Assembly (NCBI GenBank): GCA_964624535.1
Contig: CAZUXF010000006.1
Span: forward strand, 1-64,000
Direction of reading: 5' to 3'
Source: UBA6107 sp964624535
GTDB taxonomy: Bacteria > Chloroflexota > Anaerolineae > Anaerolineales > Anaerolineaceae
Length of the DNA: 64,000 bases
The notes under the pieces are model-generated. The model did no database searches. It was not told the origin of the DNA and saw only the letters and a list, made by a program, of their open reading frames with translations. A program made the position numbers and the translations under genes. Below, one piece after another: positions 41,006-49,911 of this stretch (the first letter of the stretch is position 1; each line of letters opens with the position of its first letter).

Positions 41006-43787
41006 CATCCTGTTTTCGCGCCAATCGATTCCATATTACACCTAATCCCCCACCAACGATCGACCCAATAAAAACATAAATGTAAACTAACCCGATTTTA
41101 CCTGAGAGGATGATTTTCATCGTTCCAGGCAGCCCAAAACCGAAATAGAGATAAACCAGGTACCCCCCTATGCCTGCCAGGAAGGGCACTTTGTCCCAAT
41201 TGTGTTTTTGCTTGCGCCGCCCCCAATAAAAGATAACGCCAGCAACTCCAAAAACGATCAAACTGGAGAGCAGCCAGTCTCCCAAGGAGGCGATTCCGCG
41301 CTCATGGCTGGTAAGACGGGGCGATTCAGTGGTTTCGTCTGATTCAGGGGCTTCGGTTGCAAAGGGGGACGTGGTTGGGATTGCCGTGGGCTCAAATGAT
41401 GTTATCTGACCGCCCCCCTCCGTGATATCCAGGCTCAGGATCTGTGAAACCACTGCGGGGTCGGCGGTGACCTTTAATTCAAACTTGCCAATATTTTGGA
41501 TTCTGTACGTGGTTTGGGCAATGCCGTTCGTCGTCTGGGTTTCGATCTGTTCGATCGAACCACTAGCGGACCGTGTGTCAATCAAAAACCTCACAACCGT
41601 CCCGTCTGGAACCGGGTGTCCATTGCGGTCGATGATGATGCCCGTCCGCAACGGGATCGTGTCTCCCACCTTGTAGATCAAAGGAGACTCTGGCGAAGTG
41701 GATGGGCTATACGTTGAGTCAGGTAACTCGTTGGTGTCGTCAACCAACAAGGGGATGATCTGGTTTGGATCGGGTGTGGTCGCCACGATCAGGTCATAGC
41801 CAATGCTGGTGACCGATACCGGCAGAATTCCTTCAGGGGTAATTTCTTGAAAAAGGATCCGGGCTGCTACATCCACGAAGACAGGGATCTTGCTATAAAC
41901 CGCATAATATGCGGTTAGTTTTGAAATGTCAGTCGCATCAAGGTAATAAGGCGCGTTAAAAGCGAACCCGATCACCTTTTTATTGCGGGTTAATTCTGGT
42001 TTTTCGAGGAAAAAACGTTTGAATAATACACTCTGGTCAGAATCCGCCTGAAATTGAGTGAAGGAGATTACCAACCAGTTCGCAGATTGGATGTCTGTGA
42101 GCATGTTTGAAGGAGCGTCACTGCCATTCAATAGTTTATTCAGGTCATCAAACGAATAGTCAATCAACCGGTAACCTTGCACTTGTTCTCCTGCTTTGGG
42201 GCCGTAAAGCCTTTCAACAGCATCGCGCAAGTTCTTGGCGAGCGATATGCTTTGGTCGGCGCATGTGTTGCATTGCGCCTGGGTGACCTGGTCAGAAATA
42301 AAAACAATTCGTTCATTGATCGCGGGTGGTTCTGGCAAAACCGCATCCAGGTCCGCCAAGTCTGGGCTCACCAAGGTGACCGATTGACGAGCGATTTCAA
42401 AAATTTGTTGTTCAGAACTGCCTAATTCATACAGATCTGTGGGGTTTGTCAGCGTATCCGAGATCAAGAAGCTCGGATATAACGTGTATTTCAAGGTGAG
42501 AACCCTGAGAACGGCTTCATCCACCCTTTGTTGAAAAGCCGTGTCTTCGTTGTATTTTTGAACAAAGAAATCATGCGTTCGCACGAGGGTGGTGTATGAA
42601 TCTGGGTCCCCGGAGGCAATAATATTACCCGTGTAGAGAAGGTCATTGCCGGCTAGCAACGCGCTTTTGATCACCTGCCGGGCATCAAAACCCGTGTTCA
42701 TTGGGTCAAAGAATTTTCTGACTGCCGCGCTGCCCAGGTCATCACTCACGATAATTCCACCAGCATCAACCCAATTAGAAAATTCGGGCAGACTCATGAG
42801 TTGTTCCAACGCTGCCGGGTCAAAAGAGACTGGTCGGGTGGTTGCCCGAATGTTCCCCTGAAACCCCTGGTAGCGAATGTGCGACAACAACAACCCTTCA
42901 ACAATTTCAGCTTCTTCGAAATTCGCACCTGTAACCGAGAAGAAAGGGGCTAGTTCGATCTGTTTTAATTGTTCGAGAGATTTTCTGACAGTCGCGACTT
43001 CATCCTCAGGCTGCCGGTCAGATTCACCCCGGCCCGGGAAGTGGGTGGCGATCACCGCCAATTCCTCACCGCTGCCCTCATGAACGCCCCGGATGAAAGC
43101 CTGCCCCATTTCAGCCACCCAATAAGGATCGCCGCCAAAAGTGCGCACACCCAGGTCTTCACCAGTGGCCGTTTTGACCACGTCCAAAACATCAAGAGAA
43201 GGCCCAAGTAAAAGGTTAAAACCGAGAGAATGTAACTCTTTGCCAAGGATGGCGCCGACGGTTTCCGCGTTGGTCACATTCCATGTTGCCCCGATCGCCA
43301 TCTCGTTCGGAAGCGGGGTTAAACCATTAATGATTTGGTCGTAAGGGCTAAGATCCCCTTCTTGTGACACCGCAACCAGAAGGGGAATATAATTCATCCG
43401 GTTCCCAGGGAGTGCGCTTTCATTCACAGATTGGATATGATCCCAATTCAACTGTTGAAGGGATCGAATTAAAGTTTGCGCGCTCTCAGCGGTGGCCTCA
43501 GGTCCGGTGAAATTATCATTGTCCGACCGCAGTATAATCCCACCTACGTGCTGCTCGGTAAGCAGATTGAAGACCTGGCTTTCCGCCTCTGTGTTCGTTC
43601 CCATAAAAGTGACCAGGAAAAGTTGCCCAACTTTTTCAGAGGGTGACATGCGTGCGAGTAATTGAGATGCTTTTTGCTGCGCAGTGGCGTTTTGTTGGGT
43701 CCGGTCAGCGCGAACACTGGCCGCTGGTGCTAAAAAACCAGCCAGCAGGCTTAACAGAATCAAAACCTGGAAAACCCTTTTAATCAC
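40989..43787 (-). CDS. GH3-family glycosidase-like protein with Ig-like and membrane domains
   Basis: A 932-residue exported protein. After a signal peptide (FQVLILLSLLAGFLAPAASV) comes a GH3 N-terminal barrel related to NagZ beta-N-acetylglucosaminidase: VGQLFLVTFMG, IATHFPGRGESDRQPED (KHFPGHG in NagZ) and IIVSDDLGSAAVRKF with the nucleophile-type Asp. In NagZ the first motif carries His; here it is Arg in FPGRGE, so activity is uncertain. A C-terminal GH3-like region, a Big-1-type Ig domain (VPDGTVVRFLIDTRSASGSI), a Ser/Thr/Pro linker and three membrane helices end the protein. A wall-recycling or glycan role outside the membrane is inferred. Confidence 0.82.
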   Translation of the reverse strand: MIKRVFQVLILLSLLAGFLAPAASVRADRTQQNATAQQKASQLLARMSPSEKVGQLFLVTFMGTNTEAESQVFNLLTEQHVGGIILRSDNDNFTGPEATAESAQTLIRSLQQLNWDHIQSVNESALPGNRMNYIPLLVAVSQEGDLSPYDQIINGLTPLPNEMAIGATWNVTNAETVGAILGKELHSLGFNLLLGPSLDVLDVVKTATGEDLGVRTFGGDPYWVAEMGQAFIRGVHEGSGEELAVIATHFPGRGESDRQPEDEVATVRKSLEQLKQIELAPFFSVTGANFEEAEIVEGLLLSHIRYQGFQGNIRATTRPVSFDPAALEQLMSLPEFSNWVDAGGIIVSDDLGSAAVRKFFDPMNTGFDARQVIKSALLAGNDLLYTGNIIASGDPDSYTTLVRTHDFFVQKYNEDTAFQQRVDEAVLRVLTLKYTLYPSFLISDTLTNPTDLYELGSSEQQIFEIARQSVTLVSPDLADLDAVLPEPPAINERIVFISDQVTQAQCNTCADQSISLAKNLRDAVERLYGPKAGEQVQGYRLIDYSFDDLNKLLNGSDAPSNMLTDIQSANWLVISFTQFQADSDQSVLFKRFFLEKPELTRNKKVIGFAFNAPYYLDATDISKLTAYYAVYSKIPVFVDVAARILFQEITPEGILPVSVTSIGYDLIVATTPDPNQIIPLLVDDTNELPDSTYSPSTSPESPLIYKVGDTIPLRTGIIIDRNGHPVPDGTVVRFLIDTRSASGSIEQIETQTTNGIAQTTYRIQNIGKFELKVTADPAVVSQILSLDITEGGGQITSFEPTAIPTTSPFATEAPESDETTESPRLTSHERGIASLGDWLLSSLIVFGVAGVIFYWGRRKQKHNWDKVPFLAGIGGYLVYLYFGFGLPGTMKIILSGKIGLVYIYVFIGSIVGGGLGVIWNRLARKQDVKTIV

Positions 43788-43838
43788 GTTTCACTACCCG
43801 GACTCTTTTTTTAACAAACCAAAATTTAATGCGGATTG

Positions 43839-44588
43839 TTATCCACTTTGAAGGAGTGAATGGGCTTTTCGGGGATCGTCGGTAAAAACACCATCCACCC
43901 CGAGGGCAAACATTCGTTGGAGGTCAGGTTCCGCGTTGACCGTCCAGACATGAACCCTTCTGCCTTTTTCATGTTGTCTTTTAATAAACGCTGTTTTCAC
44001 GTCGCTTAAGAAGGGATGAACGATCTCAGGTGATATCTTTTGATATAGAAATGACCTCGAAAAAATGCCTCCCAACCCAGGCAAACATAAAAGTGCGACC
44101 GGCACATCTGGCAAAATCTTGCGTGCCAAGACCAGATTTTTTGGAAGGAAGGAAGAAAACAATACCCGCGTTTGCATTTTCTGGTCAAGGATCACCCGGG
44201 TGACTTTTTCAATAAGATCGTCATCCGGTGAAGCATAATTGGTCAATTCCACATTAACGAGGAGCGTCCTGCCAACGCTTTCAAAGACCTCCGCGAGGGT
44301 TGGGATTCTTTCGCCTGGAAATTTGGAATTAAACTTGCTTCCGGCATCCAATGCTTTTAGGTCGGCGAGTTTTAGTTCATTAACTTTTCCTGTGCCATCC
44401 GTGGTGCGATCCACGGTCTGATCATGGATAACCACGACTTGTCCATCCTTCGAAAGCTTGGCGTCCAATTCCACGGCGTCGGCTTTGTGTTCGACCGCGA
44501 GTAGAAAAGACGCGAGCGTATTTTCAGGCGCGAACGCGCACGCGCCGCGATGCCCAAAGATTACGGGGTGTGAGAAATCTTCAAACAT
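43839..44588 (-). CDS. Glycerophosphodiester phosphodiesterase
   Basis: A 249-residue GDPD-type TIM barrel hydrolysing glycerophosphodiesters to glycerol-3-phosphate. FGHRGACAFAPENTLASF, AVELDAKLSKDGQVVVIHD and RTTDGTGKVNEL carry the metal and catalytic residues; the C-terminal GRRVHVWTVN and DGVFTDDPRKA are typical. No signal peptide, so it is cytoplasmic. It begins 2 bp after the AAA ATPase stop; the two are co-transcribed. Confidence 0.93.
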   Translation of the reverse strand: MFEDFSHPVIFGHRGACAFAPENTLASFLLAVEHKADAVELDAKLSKDGQVVVIHDQTVDRTTDGTGKVNELKLADLKALDAGSKFNSKFPGERIPTLAEVFESVGRTLLVNVELTNYASPDDDLIEKVTRVILDQKMQTRVLFSSFLPKNLVLARKILPDVPVALLCLPGLGGIFSRSFLYQKISPEIVHPFLSDVKTAFIKRQHEKGRRVHVWTVNAEPDLQRMFALGVDGVFTDDPRKAHSLLQSG

Positions 44589-44590
44589 TT

Positions 44591-45934
44591 TTATAGCTCA
44601 ACAAAATATGATTCGGCGGCGCGATCGATCAATTCTTTTGACATGACCGGCTCCACTGTCAAGTAACGCGCGATATCCAGGATTTGGTCACACAAGTCTC
44701 GGGGGTGAGACGCGCGCATTTTTCGTTCGGGTTTGATATACCATTCTTGCAACAGGTACGCCAAACCTTCATCTGTATAGCGGACTTCCTTGACGGCGGC
44801 AACTTTTTTGAAGATGTCACGGTATTCATCGTAACTCGGATCTGCAATTTCGATCTTGTGCCTTAAACGGCGTAAAAAGGCTTCATCCACGAGATCTTTG
44901 GGAGGCAAGTTCGTTGAAAACATCACTAACACGTCGAAAGGCACCTCGATCTTGCGGCCAGTGTGCAGCGAAAGGTAATCGATCCGGTTTTCGAGCGGCA
45001 CAATCCAGCGATTGAGCAGGTCACGCGGGCGCACTTGTTGACGGCCAAAATCATCGATTAACAAAATGCCGCCATTGGCTTTGACCTGGAAGGGGGCTTC
45101 GTAATATTTCAACGTATCGTCAAACACAAGATCAAGCCCGGCGAGTGTCAATTCCCCGCCCACCATGATGAACGGTCTGCGGATTCTGATCCAACGTGAA
45201 TCTTTGCGCATCCCACCCCGCCCACTTTGAGTGGAGGTGTCGTCTTCAGGCGCGAGTTGGTGGTTAACCGAATCAAAGAGTGTAATGACCTGGCCATCAC
45301 AAAAAATGGCGTAAGGGATGTACATCGTTTGTGAAAGGATCAAATTACCGATGGCACGCGCCACACTCGTTTTTCCGTTCCCCGGAGGGCCGTAAATGAA
45401 GATGGAGGTTCCAGAATTGACCGCTGGTCCAAGGCGGTGGAACGTATTTTCACCAAAGGTGAGATCCCCCAAAACCTGACGCATGTTGCGGCTGGTAACC
45501 TGGATGCGTCCCCGGCTTTGGCGGCGCACGGAATCATTGTAGACTTCCAATGGAACCGGGGTTGGCCCGGCGTACTGGCAGCGATCCAGGGCTTCACGGG
45601 CTCGGGTGATTCCAGACCCGGTGATAGCGTAAAGATAAGCTCCCTCTCCCAATCCCATTTGAGAAGAGCGCACTTCGATCATCTTTTCGCGTTTAAGGGC
45701 TTCAAGAATCTGGTCGACTGTCCCTGTAAATGGCAAGGCCATCAACTCGGCGATTTTGAATCCTGTCAAATATCCTTGAAAATAAAATATTTTCAATGCC
45801 AAATCTTGCAGCCAGAGAATGGCTAAGCCAGTGTCTTCGACTTTATTAATCGGAGGTGGCATGAATAGCCCAACCTGGGAGTCTGGATTATTGGTTGGCG
45901 GCTTGGCCGCCATCGTTGCGGATTGGTCACTCAT
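44591..45934 (-). CDS. AAA family ATPase of unknown role
   Basis: A 447-residue protein. The N-terminal 120 residues look like a winged-helix module (KIAELMALPFTGTVDQILEA, LYAITGSGITRAREAL); the AAA domain has Walker A IYGPPGNGKTSVARAI, Walker B GGILLIDDFGRQ, an arginine-rich sensor region (EAFLRRLRHKIEIADP) and a helical lid. GGGAGG precedes the ATG. It resembles conserved ATPases of Chloroflexota and Actinobacteria without known function. Coupling to GDPD gives no clear hint. Confidence 0.8.
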   Translation of the reverse strand: MSDQSATMAAKPPTNNPDSQVGLFMPPPINKVEDTGLAILWLQDLALKIFYFQGYLTGFKIAELMALPFTGTVDQILEALKREKMIEVRSSQMGLGEGAYLYAITGSGITRAREALDRCQYAGPTPVPLEVYNDSVRRQSRGRIQVTSRNMRQVLGDLTFGENTFHRLGPAVNSGTSIFIYGPPGNGKTSVARAIGNLILSQTMYIPYAIFCDGQVITLFDSVNHQLAPEDDTSTQSGRGGMRKDSRWIRIRRPFIMVGGELTLAGLDLVFDDTLKYYEAPFQVKANGGILLIDDFGRQQVRPRDLLNRWIVPLENRIDYLSLHTGRKIEVPFDVLVMFSTNLPPKDLVDEAFLRRLRHKIEIADPSYDEYRDIFKKVAAVKEVRYTDEGLAYLLQEWYIKPERKMRASHPRDLCDQILDIARYLTVEPVMSKELIDRAAESYFVEL

Positions 45935-46009
45935 CTTCGAAACCTCCCAGCAATGTCTGTTCTGGAAATCGGATAAATTTAATTATAGCATGTCTGGATG
46001 ACCGCCCTC

Positions 46010-46918
46010 TTATGGTTGGGAATCACCCTTTTTCTTCCACTTGATCTGCACCACCATCGCTCCTGCCAACGCGAACACCAATCCGATTAAACCACGGGGG
46101 CTTTGACTCTCGCCGAGGAATATCCATGCGAGCATGGCGATGTAAACCAGCATGGTATTGTTGAGGATGGTGGATTCGGTTGCCTGCAAGGTTTGCTGAG
46201 TGTAATTCCACAAGGAAAAACTGATCGCTGTGTTGACCACTGCCAGGATAATGATAATCCAAAGGCTGCGCGCGGAAATGGCCGGTATCCCTTGCCAAAG
46301 CCCCCCGATTAGCAGCATTAATGCTGAACCGATGGTCATGCTAATTGCGGTAACCAGGATCGGGTTGATTTGGCCGGTTTGGTTGATCTTCCTGCCCAGT
46401 ATCGAACCGATGGAATTTCCAAGCAAACTGAAAATTGCGAACATCCATCCCAGCCAGGAACCGCTTCCTCCGTTGAAAGGAGAAAAGTAGACAAACACAC
46501 CAGCCAGGTTGAGCAGCACGCCAACCCATTGTGATGCAGTTAATTTTTCTTTAAGAGTCACAGAAGACACGAGCGCCACAAAAAGTGCGCTCAGATTGAG
46601 GATCAAACTGACGGTTACAGAAGGCAGGTATGCCAGCCCAAGATATTGTCCACCCTGACCGACTGCGAAAAGGATGACTCCCATAGCAATTAGAATGACC
46701 CAATCCCTTTTTTTGAGGGCCTTGATCTGGTCTCTGACGCTTTTCTTTAAAAGAAAGGGGAAGAACAAGATGGACGCGAGCATATATCGTAAACCCGCAA
46801 AAGTCATTGCGGGCACATCCTCGAGCCCAATCTTGATCAACACCCATGATGTGGACCAAATAATCGTCACCAGAACCGCGAGCAGAATGGCTTTCAGCCG
46901 GGAAGGTTTGTTTTTCAT
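46010..46918 (-). CDS. EamA/DMT-superfamily transporter
   Basis: A 302-residue protein with ten membrane helices made of two EamA repeats (LLAVLVTIIWSTSWVLIKIG and WMFAIFSLLGNSIGSILGRK begin the halves). Members export amino acids and other metabolites; the substrate is unknown. Its ATG overlaps the recJ stop (TAATG), so it is translationally coupled to recJ. Confidence 0.9.
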   Translation of the reverse strand: MKNKPSRLKAILLAVLVTIIWSTSWVLIKIGLEDVPAMTFAGLRYMLASILFFPFLLKKSVRDQIKALKKRDWVILIAMGVILFAVGQGGQYLGLAYLPSVTVSLILNLSALFVALVSSVTLKEKLTASQWVGVLLNLAGVFVYFSPFNGGSGSWLGWMFAIFSLLGNSIGSILGRKINQTGQINPILVTAISMTIGSALMLLIGGLWQGIPAISARSLWIIIILAVVNTAISFSLWNYTQQTLQATESTILNNTMLVYIAMLAWIFLGESQSPRGLIGLVFALAGAMVVQIKWKKKGDSQP

Positions 46919-48684
46919 TACGATTTCTCTTGGGTTGCAGAAAGACGCATGTCCCGAATGTTTATCTGTTGGGATTCTTTATCAAAATAACGGTTGATCT
47001 CGATGCTGAAATAAATATCGAATGAGGGTTTATTTTGCCGCCAGATATCGTACCATTGGGCTTGATTGAAAGCCACCGCCTGCTGAATCGGGCACCCATG
47101 GATGACTCCCCGCAAATGCGTGCCTTCCTTGCCCATAATCTTTAGATCAGAAAATTTGACATTACGGGCTACAAAATAAGCCGATGGGTTTGACATGCCG
47201 GTTGGTTGCAATCGTTCCAGATCTTTGAAAATGTTTGGCGTTATTTGTTCAACGGGTACCTCAAGATCAGCTTTAAGCATCGGTTTGAGCTCTTGCCCAC
47301 CTAATACGCGGTCAGCGATGGCGTTTAACTTTTCAACAAGCGCGTTTCGATTTTCATTTTTCACGGTGAACCCGGCTGCCATGGCGTGCCCGCCGTGACG
47401 CACCAAAAGCTCCGCGCACTCATCCAGGGCTTCAGTGATGTGAAACTCCGAGATGCTGCGGCAAGACGCGCGGCAAACATCGTTTTCCACCACACCGGCG
47501 ATTGCCGGTCGGTAGTAATGCTCGGTTAATTTGGCGGCCACCAGCCCTACGATTCCTGGATAGGTTTCTTCGCCAGGCAGACAAGCGTCACAATCGAAAT
47601 CTTGCGCGCCTTCTGTAGGCACTTTAAAGAAAGCGGTGATGAGGTTGATTGCTTGTCCTTCCCCAATCTTCTCATGTGCAAGTTCTTGCGCCTTCTTGGT
47701 GGCTTTTTGGCGCTCGTTATTTTGGTTGTCCAACTCTTGAGCCAGGATGCCCGTACGTTCAACCGAATCCGTTACCAGCAAGTCGTAAGCCTTTAGAGCG
47801 GAATCCATCCGGCCTGCGGCGTTCAACCTTGGCCCGAGAATGAACCCAATATCCGTTGCGGTGATGCGGGTGATATCCTTGCCCGCCACGCCTGCCAGCG
47901 CCTTGATGCCGCGACGTCCACCGTAATGGATCAAGTTGAGTCCGCGTCGCACAAGGGTGCGGTTCTCACCGATCAACGGCACGATATCCGCCACGGTACC
48001 TAAAGCCACCAGGTCAACCCAGTCCTCTGCAGACCAATCACCCACTTTGCGGGTGGCGAACAACCCCTGAGCGATCTTATAAGCCAGACCAACTCCTGCC
48101 AAATCCTTAAATGGGTAAGGATCTCCTTCTCGTTTGGGGCATACCACCGCGTAAGCATGGGGGATCTCGTCCTTGGGATGATGATGATCGCTGATAATTA
48201 GATCAACGCCCAATGAGCGCGCATGTTCCGCTTCGCGGGGTGAGCGAATGCCGCAATCCACGGTCAAGATGACTTTAGCTCCAGAATCGGCCAACATGGT
48301 GATGGATTCGTTGTTGAGACCGTAACCTTCTTCAAACCGATTGGGGATGAAACGATGTACCCTTGCGCCAAATTTTTGCAGCACCAAAACCATCAAGGCT
48401 GTCGCTGAGACCCCATCTACGTCGTAATCGCCGTAAACTACGATTCCTTCTTCTCGGTCAATTGCCTTTAATAAGCGTTCGACAGTCTCCCGCATATCCA
48501 GTAGGATGAAGGGGTCGTGCACTTCGGCAGACGCGTTCAAATATTCTTCCGCGGCTCCGAACGTAATCAGCCCTCGATTATAGAGAACCTGCCTTAGGAA
48601 TTTGGGATAAACTTCCAGCGCTGAATCGACTTCAGGTGGAACCGCCGGGTAAAGCCACCAGTTCTTGGATTGTGATGAGGTCAT
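46918..48684 (-). CDS. recJ: Single-stranded-DNA exonuclease RecJ
   Basis: A 5'-3' ssDNA exonuclease used in recombination and mismatch repair, of the DHH family. VVYGDYDVDGVSATALMV, LTVDCGIRSPREAEHARSLG, LIISDHHHPKD and the DHHA1 part (VRHGGHAMAAGFTV) are present. The frame is open to 48729 inside alr, but MTSSQSKNWW at 48684, 17 bp after the alr stop, is the more natural start (588 residues). Confidence 0.93.
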   Translation of the reverse strand: MTSSQSKNWWLYPAVPPEVDSALEVYPKFLRQVLYNRGLITFGAAEEYLNASAEVHDPFILLDMRETVERLLKAIDREEGIVVYGDYDVDGVSATALMVLVLQKFGARVHRFIPNRFEEGYGLNNESITMLADSGAKVILTVDCGIRSPREAEHARSLGVDLIISDHHHPKDEIPHAYAVVCPKREGDPYPFKDLAGVGLAYKIAQGLFATRKVGDWSAEDWVDLVALGTVADIVPLIGENRTLVRRGLNLIHYGGRRGIKALAGVAGKDITRITATDIGFILGPRLNAAGRMDSALKAYDLLVTDSVERTGILAQELDNQNNERQKATKKAQELAHEKIGEGQAINLITAFFKVPTEGAQDFDCDACLPGEETYPGIVGLVAAKLTEHYYRPAIAGVVENDVCRASCRSISEFHITEALDECAELLVRHGGHAMAAGFTVKNENRNALVEKLNAIADRVLGGQELKPMLKADLEVPVEQITPNIFKDLERLQPTGMSNPSAYFVARNVKFSDLKIMGKEGTHLRGVIHGCPIQQAVAFNQAQWYDIWRQNKPSFDIYFSIEINRYFDKESQQINIRDMRLSATQEKS

Positions 48685-48700
48685 TAATGAAAACCTGCGC

Positions 48701-49816
48701 TTATTCGTTAAGATAAAAACGGGGAACACGGTCGGTTAGACCGCAAACAACTTCGTAATTCACAGTCTCCCACAAAGCCCCTTGTTCTTCTGCGGTGATG
48801 CGTTCATCGCCCTGACTGCCGATCAATACCATTTCATCACCGGCCTTGGCTGGTGAATCATCAGGCAGCCGCCACATGGATTGGTCCATGCATATTTTTC
48901 CAGCTTGATTAACCCGCTTGCCGTTAATCAGTGCAATATTTCCCATCCGCCTGCGAAATCCATCCGCGTAACCAATAGAAGCGGCGGCAATACGTTCTGT
49001 TTGCGTGGTGTAATATTGATGCCCGTAACTGATGCCTGATCCTGGTGGGAATGTCTTGACCGAAGCGAGTCGACACTTCCAACTTAACGCCGCTTCAAAA
49101 TCATCCGGAAGTTTGGCTTCCGCGGAAGGGTGCAACCCAAAGATGGCAATCCCTGGGCGCACGGCGTCGTATCGGGCATGTGGAAAATAGATCGAGGCGG
49201 CGGAGTTCGCCGCGTGCACCATTTTGGGATGAACCCCGTAAGATTTCAAGCCTGCCAGGACCCGGTCAAAACGCCGGATCTGCAAGTCTGTGATCGGTTT
49301 ACCTGGCTCATCCGCGCATGCAAAATGGGTAAAGAGGCCTTCAAAGACCAAGTGTTCCAACCCTGCTATCTGCCTGCCAAAATCTACCGCGTCTTCATAA
49401 AGCACGCCCAACCGCCCCATCCCGGTATCCACTTTAGCATGGACGGACACCTTGCCTTTGACCTGTTGCGCCGACTGATGATACGCGTAGGCTAAATCCG
49501 GGTTGTTAACCATCAGGCTGATATTGTGTTCGATCGCATCAGGGACGCGGTCTGGCTGCGTGTAACCCATTACCAGGATCGGAATGGACAACCCCGCTTC
49601 GCGAAGACGGATGGCTTCTTCCACCCTGGCAAGACACAACCACGCCGCCCCGGCTTTCACCGCGGTCTTGGACACCTCGATCAATCCGTGCCCATATGCG
49701 TTGGCTTTTAGAACAGCCATGACCGGTCGCTTGGTGAGAGCATGGATGCGCTGGATGTTTCTGCGTATCGCCCCCAGGTCGATCTCGAGCCAGATGGTTT
49801 GCTGGTCAAAATTCAT
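48701..49816 (-). CDS. alr: Alanine racemase
   Basis: PLP enzyme making D-alanine for peptidoglycan. AVLKANAYGHG holds the PLP lysine, SISYGHQYYTT-like GSGISYGHQYYT and VCGLTDRVPRFYL close the C-terminal domain. The frame can be read to 49921, but no family sequence precedes IWLEIDLGAIRRN. The start is one of two adjacent ATGs (49819, 49816) without a ribosome binding site; the promoter at 49823-49851 predicts transcription starting at the second, so I use 49816 (371 residues). It heads an alr-recJ-EamA operon. Confidence 0.92.
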   Translation of the reverse strand: MNFDQQTIWLEIDLGAIRRNIQRIHALTKRPVMAVLKANAYGHGLIEVSKTAVKAGAAWLCLARVEEAIRLREAGLSIPILVMGYTQPDRVPDAIEHNISLMVNNPDLAYAYHQSAQQVKGKVSVHAKVDTGMGRLGVLYEDAVDFGRQIAGLEHLVFEGLFTHFACADEPGKPITDLQIRRFDRVLAGLKSYGVHPKMVHAANSAASIYFPHARYDAVRPGIAIFGLHPSAEAKLPDDFEAALSWKCRLASVKTFPPGSGISYGHQYYTTQTERIAAASIGYADGFRRRMGNIALINGKRVNQAGKICMDQSMWRLPDDSPAKAGDEMVLIGSQGDERITAEEQGALWETVNYEVVCGLTDRVPRFYLNE

Positions 49817-49822
49817 CATGTT

Positions 49823-49851
49823 AGTATAAACGACCTCGAAAAGAACGACAA
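49823..49851 (-). promoter_or_regulatory. Promoter of alr giving a leaderless mRNA
   Basis: On the minus strand TTGTCG (49851-49846) and TATACT (49828-49823) are 17 bp apart. Only 3 bp separate the -10 box from the first ATG and 6 bp from the second. Confidence 0.65.
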
Positions 49852-49911
49852 GGAAGGCATCCTTCCACTCTGTATCGTGTAAAATGAACATTATTCGATT
49901 AGGGAAAGCCA

